Positions 1 to 6,169 of a DNA stretch of 64,000 nucleotides are shown here, in pieces. The notes under the pieces are model-generated. The model was not told where the DNA came from and ran no database searches. It saw nothing but the letters and a program-made list of their open reading frames with translations. The DNA is taken from positions 1-64,000 of IMG/VR virus record IMGVR_UViG_3300000115_000010; one strand, 5' to 3'. Positions within the stretch are counted from its first letter, which is position 1. Every line of letters starts with the position of its first letter. The translations under genes were made by a program, and so were the position numbers. This DNA comes from a virus.

Positions 1-47
1 GTAACTTTACAAAATAACAAACAAAGTAAAAAAATTATAACTTATTG

Positions 48-79
48 AAAGCGAAGGATAACCCCCCTTCGCTTTTCTC
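48..79 (+). terminator. Rho-independent terminator at the left edge
   Basis: Ten-base arms at 48-57 (AAAGCGAAGG) and 66-75 (CCTTCGCTTT) enclose an 8-nt loop and are followed by a T-rich tail. It would end a transcript entering from the left and insulates the promoter that begins at 80. The first 47 bases show no gene. Confidence 0.75.
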
Positions 80-108
80 TTGACATCAATACGTCTTGGT
101 GCTATTGT
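80..108 (+). promoter_or_regulatory. Sigma70-like early promoter with operator-like spacer
   Basis: TTGACA at 80-85, a 17-nt spacer and an extended -10 (TGC-TATTGT, 103-108). The spacer contains TCAATACGTCTTGGT, a relative in opposite orientation of the CCAA-N-ACGT-N-TTGG inverted repeat found in the promoters at 11081, 11368, 11959 and 12295. It drives the small-gene cluster from 140. Confidence 0.7.
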
Positions 109-139
109 GAAGATAAGTTAAACAAAGCGAGGTGCCAAA

Positions 140-283
140 ATGTATACAGTAGAATATGGATACTATAACTACCCAAAAAAGATACGCACTTTCAAAACAT
201 ATGAAAGCGCCAAAAAGTTTTTTTACTACATCGGAAAACAAAACGGTGTGAAAAAAGCAGAACTCACAGTACCAGGATCATAA
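140..283 (+). CDS. Small basic, Tyr/Lys-rich early protein (47 aa)
   Basis: The 47-codon frame starts at ATG 140, 32 nt after the -10 box at 103-108, behind GAGGTG. The product is rich in Tyr, Phe and Lys (YTVEYGYYNYPKK at the start). It ends 2 nt before the next start, so the two are probably cotranscribed. I do not recognise a family. Its position right behind a strong early promoter fits a small host-takeover protein, but that is inference. Confidence 0.6.
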   Translation: MYTVEYGYYNYPKKIRTFKTYESAKKFFYYIGKQNGVKKAELTVPGS

Positions 284-285
284 TA

Positions 286-561
286 ATGGAAGACATCATG
301 CCAATTCAAGAACTCAAAGAACTTTTGAGTAATGAAATCGTAACTGTAACATTTACAAAACTTAATGGTGAAGAGCGTACTATGCCCTGTACATTAATGG
401 AAACTTATTTGCCTGAAGCAAAAAAAGAAGATCCATTAACACAGAAGAAAATTAGAACTCTTAATGAAAACGTACAAGTTGTATGGGCTTTAGAGAGTAA
501 TGGCTTTCGTAGTTTTCGTTATGACCGTGTAACTAAAATTGAGGTTAAAAATGACTCGTAA
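286..561 (+). CDS. SH3-like beta-barrel protein (WYL_2/DUF2693-like)
   Basis: This 91-aa protein has a pattern I associate with the phage Sm/SH3-like barrel family WYL_2: VTFTKLNGEERTMPCTL near residues 20-37 and a C-terminal block with GFRSFRYDRVTKIEV. Such proteins are common in T4-like phages and are of unknown role. It overlaps the following membrane-protein gene by 11 nt. An in-frame ATG at 301 is an alternative start. Family assignment is by eye. Confidence 0.7.
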   Translation: MEDIMPIQELKELLSNEIVTVTFTKLNGEERTMPCTLMETYLPEAKKEDPLTQKKIRTLNENVQVVWALESNGFRSFRYDRVTKIEVKNDS

Positions 562-700
562 TGAAATAATAGATGATGCCATTGGTGTTATGTTGCTTGC
601 TGTATTTGCTTTTGGGTGGATGGATACTCTTTGGATTTTTGGTGTGGAAAATAGTCAACAATACACTTGGTGGAATTTAATTCAGTATTTTGCCAATTAA
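551..700 (+). CDS. Small membrane protein (49 aa)
   Basis: It starts at ATG 551 inside the end of the upstream gene. One hydrophobic stretch of about 20 residues (AIGVMLLAVFAFGWMDTLWIF) is followed by an aromatic tail, which suggests a single-pass inner-membrane protein. Function unknown. It ends 4 nt before the next promoter. Confidence 0.55.
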   Translation: MTRNEIIDDAIGVMLLAVFAFGWMDTLWIFGVENSQQYTWWNLIQYFAN

Positions 701-704
701 TACA

Positions 705-733
705 TTGACAAACTATTGTAATAGTAGTATAAC
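705..733 (+). promoter_or_regulatory. Sigma70-like early promoter
   Basis: TTGACA at 705-710, 17-nt spacer, TATAAC at 728-733. The spacer holds ACTATTGTAATAGT, two 6-nt inverted arms around GT. This is a different palindrome from the CCAA...TTGG promoters but in the same place, which suggests a second operator class. Confidence 0.7.
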
Positions 734-769
734 GTATGAATAAAGTTAAGTAGATCAGGAGATAATAAA

Positions 770-961
770 ATGAGTGCTACAAAAAATTGGATGATGGCAG
801 TAGAAGAAACTTTTTGGGACTGTGTTAACGATATTATGAAGCAATCTTCAACTTTAAATGAGGCTATTGAAAGATCAGTTTCATTAGGTAAACCAATGGT
901 TCCACATATTAGCGAATCTCAGATTGACGAAGCAGTTTCAGAAATGTATACACATGGATGA
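770..961 (+). CDS. Hypothetical early protein (63 aa)
   Basis: ATG 770 follows a good ribosome binding site (AGGAG, 757-761) and lies 36 nt after the -10 of the promoter at 705. The product is acidic and probably helical (MSATKNWMMAVEETFWDCV at the start). No recognisable domain. It is followed by a run of short, tightly spaced genes. Confidence 0.6.
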   Translation: MSATKNWMMAVEETFWDCVNDIMKQSSTLNEAIERSVSLGKPMVPHISESQIDEAVSEMYTHG

Positions 962-1001
962 GAACCAAATGTTAGAAACACTTAAACAGGAGTACCTAGG
1001 T

Positions 1002-1196
1002 ATGAAGTTTGTAGTTGAATTTAAAAAGCATATGACAACTGGCATTTTGCAAGGTCTTATTTTCGATGAAAAGATGAACTTTGTAGACTGGAGCGATGCT
1101 TGTGATTGGGCAAGTAAAGTTACTGCCAGTGCAAAAGTACCGTTTAATATTCTTGAAATGCATAACCCTTTAACTGGTGAAATGGAGACATTTTAA
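1002..1196 (+). CDS. Small conserved-type phage protein (64 aa)
   Basis: I chose ATG 1002 because AGGAG ends 9 nt upstream. ATG 954, which overlaps the previous stop, is an alternative adding 16 residues. The product begins MKFVVEFKKHMTTGILQGL, resembling small T4-like phage proteins that open with an F/Y-x-x-x-x-T-x-G-x-L-x-G-L pattern. Function unknown. Its stop overlaps the next start (TAATG). Confidence 0.6.
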   Translation: MKFVVEFKKHMTTGILQGLIFDEKMNFVDWSDACDWASKVTASAKVPFNILEMHNPLTGEMETF

Positions 1197-1354
1197 TGAA
1201 CGATCTATTAGAAGATATCGCAGTAATGGAAAGCGTACTTATTGCAATGGCAGAAGGTGCTAGTGATGAACGCCGAATGGCACTTGGTTATATGGAAAAC
1301 TTAGTTGCTAAAAAACAATTAATAGTAGAGGAATTTGAGAAACAAGCAGAATAA
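1196..1354 (+). CDS. Small helical acidic protein (52 aa)
   Basis: The start overlaps the upstream stop by 1 nt (TAATG), implying translational coupling. The 52-residue product reads as one or two amphipathic helices rich in Glu, Ala and Met. No family recognised. Codon use matches the neighbours. Confidence 0.55.
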   Translation: MNDLLEDIAVMESVLIAMAEGASDERRMALGYMENLVAKKQLIVEEFEKQAE

Positions 1355-1384
1355 TTAATACTACAAAAAGGAGCAGGTAATATT

Positions 1385-1594
1385 TTGAGTAATAAAGAGG
1401 TTGATTTTGAAGATGCAATGTCGGATGATGACTATGGTATTATTATTAGTAGAACTGGAGAGCTAAAAGGTCTATTTGTTCCAAAAATTATCAATAATAA
1501 TGAAAACGTGCCAGATAGTATTGTTGCAATCATTACTGACATTTTTGGATTAGAACTTGATGGAAATGAAGAAAATAATATAACAATACACTGA
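1385..1594 (+). CDS. Hypothetical acidic protein (69 aa, TTG start)
   Basis: The start is TTG at 1385, preceded by AAGGAG about 11 nt upstream; no ATG sits at a suitable place. The product is strongly acidic (FEDAMSDDDYG) with a hydrophobic centre (VAIITDIFGLELDG). No domain recognised. Confidence 0.55.
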   Translation: MSNKEVDFEDAMSDDDYGIIISRTGELKGLFVPKIINNNENVPDSIVAIITDIFGLELDGNEENNITIH

Positions 1595-1603
1595 GGAGTT
1601 TAA

Positions 1604-1849
1604 ATGACAATACCTAATGCTTTTGAAGTAACTAATGATCGTCGGGAAGCAACAAGGCTCGCTGAGTTTATCGCGAACCTAACTTATTCGACTGGAGAAG
1701 ATTATAAACTAGCAAACACGTTGAGTGAAATTTCACGAAATTTACAATCATTTAATGAAATATTTGGATATAGATGGAATGATTTTAGTCAGGAACATCA
1801 ACGTATTATAGTTCAATGCAAAAAATTAATGGAAAAAGAAGTGAAATAA
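1604..1849 (+). CDS. Hypothetical protein (81 aa)
   Basis: ATG 1604 follows GAGGAG with good spacing. The product is mainly helical (REATRLAEFIANLTY, then LANTLSEISRNLQSF). No recognisable family. It lies between two other unknown small genes with gaps of 9 and 1 nt. Confidence 0.6.
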   Translation: MTIPNAFEVTNDRREATRLAEFIANLTYSTGEDYKLANTLSEISRNLQSFNEIFGYRWNDFSQEHQRIIVQCKKLMEKEVK

Positions 1850-1850
1850 A

Positions 1851-2027
1851 ATGGGAAGATTTAGTGTAACTGATGAAGATCAGAAATTAATTGACGAGTA
1901 TTTAAAAAAAGGTGGCGAGGTAACAGTTTGTAAGAAATTTGCTCGTACAGAAGAAGAAGACATTCGTTATCTATGGAAAAAGAAAGCATTCAATCCTCCA
2001 AAAAAAGTTGACACTGATGACAAATAG
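1851..2027 (+). CDS. Small basic HTH-like protein (58 aa)
   Basis: The 58-codon frame starts 1 nt after the previous stop. The product is Lys/Glu-rich, with a helix-turn-helix-like layout (DEDQKLIDEYLKKGGEVTVC, then ARTEEEDIRYLWKKK), reminiscent of short homeodomain-like DNA-binding folds. That reading is tentative. Confidence 0.5.
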   Translation: MGRFSVTDEDQKLIDEYLKKGGEVTVCKKFARTEEEDIRYLWKKKAFNPPKKVDTDDK

Positions 2028-2066
2028 TGTTAGATATATTATGAATTAGAAATAAAGGATGAAGAA

Positions 2067-2651
2067 ATGAAATTTAGAAAAGATATAATTTTAACTGATG
2101 TAGATGGTGTCTTACTTGATTGGGAAAGTAAATTTACTGAATGGATGGAAACCAAAGGGTTTCGACCAGAACCTGAGCAATATAGTTATGAAATGAACCT
2201 TCGTTTTGGTTTAAAAAAACCACACGTTAAAGAGCTAATACGTCAGTTCAATGAAAGTGCCTGGATTGGATTCTTACAACCATTACGTGATTCAGTAGAC
2301 GGGGTTCGTGTATTACACCAAGAAAAAAAATGGAGGTTCGGCGCTATTACAAGTTTATCCGAAGATCCATTTGCTACACAGTTACGTAAAAATAATTTAG
2401 AACTAATTTTCGGAGAAGACACGTTTGACTTTGTAAAATGTATCGATACTGGTGCAGATAAAGACAATGAGCTTTTGCCATATAAAGACAGTGGTCTTTA
2501 TTGGCTAGAAGATAAGCCTGAAAATGCACTACTAGGTGCAGACCTAGGATTAAACACAATTCTAATGCGGCATAAACATAACGCAAATTTTTATGATGAA
2601 CGTATCAAAGTTGTGGACAATTGGACTCAAATTGTTAATACTATAACTTAG
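2067..2651 (+). CDS. HAD-superfamily phosphatase
   Basis: The 194-aa protein starts with a hydrophobic strand ending in TDVDGVLLDW (about residues 10-19), the DxDGV motif I whose first Asp is the nucleophile of HAD phosphatases. A Ser/Thr motif follows (AITSLSED) and a C-terminal acidic motif (LEDKPENA). Substrate cannot be read; phage HADs include deoxynucleotide and sugar phosphatases. It meets phoH tail to tail with a 4-nt overlap at 2648-2651. Confidence 0.75.
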   Translation: MKFRKDIILTDVDGVLLDWESKFTEWMETKGFRPEPEQYSYEMNLRFGLKKPHVKELIRQFNESAWIGFLQPLRDSVDGVRVLHQEKKWRFGAITSLSEDPFATQLRKNNLELIFGEDTFDFVKCIDTGADKDNELLPYKDSGLYWLEDKPENALLGADLGLNTILMRHKHNANFYDERIKVVDNWTQIVNTIT

Positions 2652-3370
2652 TTATTTTCACCGTAAATATTCAGTATGTCTATCACAGCGGGGTGTCTTT
2701 CGACATCCCGTTTTGTAAAATGCACATGTCCTATAGACGCAGGAGAATGTGATCTATATCTTTCTAAAAAGTCTTTTAAACCATTATTTGTAAATCCTCT
2801 ATCATGTTGAGCAAGGTCACCTGTCACAACAACCTTTGATCCAACACCGATACGAGTTAATAACATTTTAGTTTGTTCTTGAGTTGCGTTTTGCATTTCG
2901 TCTGCAACAATCCAAGATTTTTTAAATGTTCGTCCTCGCATATATGCTAATGGGGAAATTTCAATGTCTTTGTTTTCTAACATTGCTGCTATCTGTTTGA
3001 TAGTATAAAATTCCTCAAGGAAATCAAATATTGGTCGTGTCCAAGGCGCCATCTTGGCGTTTAAATCACCGGGTAAGAATCCATGTTGTTCGTCAACACT
3101 TACAGCGGGCCGTGTAACAACGATTTTGTCTACACTTCCTGCCTCCATTTGTTTAATTCCCATTTGGACAGCCATCATGGTTTTGCCTGTACCCGCAGGT
3201 CCAGTTGCAAAGCATATATGTTTATGGGTGTCTTCTAGGATATCAAGATATTCTTCTTGATTTAAATTACGAGGTAGGATTTGTAGTTTGGTTTTTTTAG
3301 AACGCTCTAGTTCTGATACCATATCGTTAAACGATCCTTTTTGTTTTGTTTGTCTTGCTCTTTTAGCCAT
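2648..3370 (-). CDS. phoH: PhoH-like ATPase
   Basis: This is the only confident minus-strand gene. The 240-aa product has a Walker A motif FATGPAGTGKT (about residues 54-64), the PhoH-specific VTRPAVS and GFLPGDL segments, a Walker B-like IVADEMQN and VVVTGDLAQHD. PhoH proteins are RecA-fold ATPases of uncertain role, thought to act in RNA metabolism and phosphate stress, and are frequent in marine phages. A GGAG site lies upstream of the start on the minus strand. I see no convincing promoter in 3371-3471. Confidence 0.9.
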   Translation of the reverse strand: MAKRARQTKQKGSFNDMVSELERSKKTKLQILPRNLNQEEYLDILEDTHKHICFATGPAGTGKTMMAVQMGIKQMEAGSVDKIVVTRPAVSVDEQHGFLPGDLNAKMAPWTRPIFDFLEEFYTIKQIAAMLENKDIEISPLAYMRGRTFKKSWIVADEMQNATQEQTKMLLTRIGVGSKVVVTGDLAQHDRGFTNNGLKDFLERYRSHSPASIGHVHFTKRDVERHPAVIDILNIYGENN

Positions 3371-3442
3371 TTGTAGAACTCCATTGTTGAGTTAGTCTTT
3401 GTCGAGTCCAATGTGTCCACACTATTACTTATTACCAAACTG

Positions 3443-3449
3443 CTAAATA
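3443..3449 (+). promoter_or_regulatory. T4-type late promoter (CTAAATA)
   Basis: CTAAATA lies 22 nt before ATG 3472. T4-like late promoters are just a TATAAATA-type -10 read by gp55 with the gp45 clamp as activator. The same core recurs before other late-looking genes in this window. Confidence 0.5.
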
Positions 3450-3471
3450 ACTGTATAAAAGAGATGTAAAA

Positions 3472-4017
3472 ATGCGTGAAATTGAAGAATTAAAACAAAC
3501 ATTAGACCAACTAGTCGATTCTAGTAGCGATTTAAATATCCTATTAGAGTTTGAAGAAGTATTGGATAATCTAAACATATATGCATATAAGAATTGGGAG
3601 TATGGAGAAGTACTTGCTGGTCCTGACATTAGTAAGTATTGGATTACTTGTTCATTGATGTGGCCGCGAAATCTTATGCCAGATCCAGATGGTGCATTAC
3701 GATTAACTAAACACGGTGCAAGAGTATCTTTTAAGAAAGACACTCTTATTGAACCAATTAAGATTGTAACACAAGCCGATTTAGAGATTGCGCCTGACAC
3801 AGACGGAAAAAGCAGAGCAAAAAAGAAAAACACTCCAATTTGGATAGTAAATGTTGAAATGCCACGACAGTTTGTTGATGAATTTGAAAGCAGTAAGATT
3901 ACTATTAACGGAACAGACATTGATTTAAGTGAAGTTGATGGAGCATATGATAGTGATCAAGATCTTGATTTAACACCAGAAAAATCAGATGTATTAGACA
4001 ATATTGGAGAACAATAA
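3472..4017 (+). CDS. Unassigned late phage protein (181 aa)
   Basis: The product starts with a helical acidic region (EELKQTLDQLVDSSSDL), has a central aromatic beta-like part (KNWEYGEVLAGPDISKYW) and an acidic tail. Behind a late promoter and coupled by TAATG to another unknown protein, it is probably virion-related or a morphogenesis factor. I recognise no family. Confidence 0.6.
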   Translation: MREIEELKQTLDQLVDSSSDLNILLEFEEVLDNLNIYAYKNWEYGEVLAGPDISKYWITCSLMWPRNLMPDPDGALRLTKHGARVSFKKDTLIEPIKIVTQADLEIAPDTDGKSRAKKKNTPIWIVNVEMPRQFVDEFESSKITINGTDIDLSEVDGAYDSDQDLDLTPEKSDVLDNIGEQ

Positions 4018-4490
4018 TGAGTGTAAAATTTAATGAAATGGCAAACCTAGTTAATCCAACAATTAGTATTGATCAATATAAGCCTAAAATTGGCGAAGCT
4101 AGTGAAACAGTTGTAGTAGCATTTGAAGTTGACTCAGAACAACCAGCAAGTGATTTAGCAAATTTATTAGAAACTGATGTTGTTGAAATGTTAGATGTGG
4201 ATGTTTCCCAAGGTCCAAATAAGGATGGCAAGCATCTTGTATTTGTTGAATTTGCTAGAGATAATAGATTACACAGTAATATCTTAGATATTATGCATGC
4301 TGTATCGAGTGCAACTGGTATATCAGAATGGCAGTTTGATGGATACAAATCTGAAGCATCTTCACAATTAGATGAAGACAATCTGTCTTCTTTGGTACTT
4401 GACAATCCGCAAGATTATGTGTTAAAGTATGCAGACAAGATGGAAGAATCTTCAGAATTATTAAGGCTAAAAACCTTATCTGGAATTTAA
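4017..4490 (+). CDS. Unassigned late phage protein (157 aa)
   Basis: It overlaps the previous stop by 1 nt (TAATG). The product is acidic, with an alternating strand/helix pattern (VVVAFEVDSEQPASDLANLL, KHLVFVEFARDNRLHSNIL) that would suit a small ferredoxin-like fold. No catalytic motif. Probably works with the preceding protein. Function unknown. Confidence 0.6.
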   Translation: MSVKFNEMANLVNPTISIDQYKPKIGEASETVVVAFEVDSEQPASDLANLLETDVVEMLDVDVSQGPNKDGKHLVFVEFARDNRLHSNILDIMHAVSSATGISEWQFDGYKSEASSQLDEDNLSSLVLDNPQDYVLKYADKMEESSELLRLKTLSGI

Positions 4491-4506
4491 AAATCGAGGT
4501 ATAATA

Positions 4507-4968
4507 ATGGGAGCAAAATTAGCAGGTGTTATGTTTATAATACTGATTGCCGCAAGTGGTGTCGGTTACTGGTACTATAATGACACCCAGCAACGTATTG
4601 CAATCTTAAATGAAAATAATGCTAAACTAAACGTAGCAATAAATTTAAATGAAGAAACTATAACTTCTTTGGAATCAGATTACAGAAGAGTTAATGAAGA
4701 ACTAACAACTATTAATCAACAATTTGCTAATGTTCGGAAACAAAATAATAGATTAAATGAAAAACTTGCAACGATTGATCTTGGACTAGCGGCAGTTAAT
4801 AATCCCGATGGGATTGGCAGAGCAGTCAATAGAGGTACAGAAAATGCAGGAAGATGTTTCGAATTATTAAGTGGTGCTGATTTAAATGAAAAGGAAAAGG
4901 GAGCCACCAATGGCATACAATTTAACAAAGAGTGTCCTTGGCTTTGGCCTGGTAATGACACTCCTTAG
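4507..4968 (+). CDS. Inner-membrane spanin (Rz-like)
   Basis: One N-terminal transmembrane segment (about residues 7-24, VMFIILIAASGVGYWYY) is followed by a long coiled coil with heptad-like spacing (about residues 28-95), ending in a Pro/Trp tail. That is the usual form of an i-spanin, which spans the periplasm and helps fuse inner and outer membranes at lysis. The next gene encodes a lipoprotein overlapping by 59 nt in another frame, as in lambda Rz/Rz1. The call rests on architecture, not on sequence match. Confidence 0.65.
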   Translation: MGAKLAGVMFIILIAASGVGYWYYNDTQQRIAILNENNAKLNVAINLNEETITSLESDYRRVNEELTTINQQFANVRKQNNRLNEKLATIDLGLAAVNNPDGIGRAVNRGTENAGRCFELLSGADLNEKEKGATNGIQFNKECPWLWPGNDTP

Positions 4969-5299
4969 TGGGTGCAGTAGTTTACCAAGCACCTTAAATG
5001 TATCAACAAAACCAGTTACAAAGCCAATATTGGTATTGCCTGATGTTGACGAAGTATCAATGCGCCGCATTGAATGGATTGTTATTAATGAAGAAAATGT
5101 AGATGATGAGTTAGCTAAACTTAAAGAAAAAAACATTCCAACTGGTTTGTATGCATTAACTGGTCAAGGTTATGAAAATTTAGGTCTGAACTTTAGTGAC
5201 ATACGTGCTCTAGTACAACAACAGCAAGCAATTATTGTAGCATATAAAAATTATTATATTGAAGCAGAAGAAACTCTAGACAACTCAGTAGCAAAGTAA
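4910..5299 (+). CDS. Outer-membrane lipoprotein (o-spanin, Rz1-like)
   Basis: I place the start at ATG 4910, behind GGGAG, inside the upstream spanin gene; an in-frame ATG at 4886 would add 8 charged residues and spoil the signal peptide. The product opens with a lipoprotein signal (SVLGFGLVMTLLSGCSS) with Cys about residue 21 as the lipidation site. At 129 aa it is long for an Rz1-like protein and contains a Glu-rich helical region. Overlap with a coiled-coil membrane protein supports an o-spanin role. It couples to dnaJ by TAATG. Confidence 0.65.
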   Translation: MAYNLTKSVLGFGLVMTLLSGCSSLPSTLNVSTKPVTKPILVLPDVDEVSMRRIEWIVINEENVDDELAKLKEKNIPTGLYALTGQGYENLGLNFSDIRALVQQQQAIIVAYKNYYIEAEETLDNSVAK

Positions 5300-6150
5300 T
5301 GTCAACAAAACCATATAAAAATTCAGATCCATATGATCTATTAGGTGTTGACAAAACTGCTACTGATAGTGATATTAAAAGTGCGTATAGAAAATTAGCA
5401 AAAAAATGGCATCCTGATACTCCTAATGGAGATGCTAAAAAGTTTAATGAAGTAAATACTGCATATGAATCAATTAAAGATGTCAATGCTAGGTTCCAAC
5501 AAGAACAACAACAGCATACATCTAACCCACATAATTGGCAACATAAAGCAGAGTCTAATCCATTCAATAATCCCAACACTCCTCCTGGATTTGATAGTAT
5601 GTTTGATAGTATGTTTGGAAGACAGCAAAAATACCACCAACGTAATCAGGATGTAGAAATAACTGCACATGTAACATTAGAAGAAGTATTAAACGGATCT
5701 CAAAAAAACTTAAATATAAATCTTATGAATGGTAATTTTAGAACTGTTACTATACACATTCCACGTGGTGTACATGAAGGATCTAAGATAAGATACAATA
5801 GTATGGGTGATGATTCCGTTCCTGGACCACCTGGTAATTTAATAGTAACTTATCGATTAAAAAAACATAATAGGTTTTGGACAGATGGTTACAATTTAAA
5901 TGAAAAAATTAATATAAGTTTAAAAACTGCATTATTTGGTGGTGACATCCCTATTAGCGGAATAGACGGAAGTCAATTTAAATTAAATATAAAGGCGGGT
6001 ACTAGCCCAAATACAAAACTTAGAATACCACAACATGGGTTACCACAACCCAATCAACCAAATGGTGATTTAATATTACATATTGATGTTTCTATACCAC
6101 CATTAACAGTCGACAATTTAAATACCCCAATTGGGGAATTATTAAAATAA
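5299..6150 (+). CDS. DnaJ/CbpA-type J-domain co-chaperone
   Basis: The 283-aa protein has an N-terminal J domain (about residues 9-62) starting DPYDLLGVDKTATDSDIK, with the HPD signature in KKWHPDTP. A linker rich in Gln, Asn and Gly follows, then a CbpA/DnaJ-type C-terminal substrate-binding region (about residues 118-275, with VTLEEVLNGSQK and IHIPRGVHEGSKIR). There is no zinc-finger region, so it is CbpA-like. It should recruit host DnaK. The neighbouring ClpA makes this a phage protein-quality-control module. Confidence 0.88.
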   Translation: MSTKPYKNSDPYDLLGVDKTATDSDIKSAYRKLAKKWHPDTPNGDAKKFNEVNTAYESIKDVNARFQQEQQQHTSNPHNWQHKAESNPFNNPNTPPGFDSMFDSMFGRQQKYHQRNQDVEITAHVTLEEVLNGSQKNLNINLMNGNFRTVTIHIPRGVHEGSKIRYNSMGDDSVPGPPGNLIVTYRLKKHNRFWTDGYNLNEKINISLKTALFGGDIPISGIDGSQFKLNIKAGTSPNTKLRIPQHGLPQPNQPNGDLILHIDVSIPPLTVDNLNTPIGELLK

Positions 6151-6169
6151 AGTAATAGGAGTAAGTTTA

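Noticed and set aside
3432-3920. 162-codon minus-strand frame opposite the gene at 3472
   Set aside because: It lacks a ribosome site and has low-complexity Ser/Leu/Phe content as expected from the antisense of an AT-rich gene; the plus strand gene has a late promoter and coupled neighbours.
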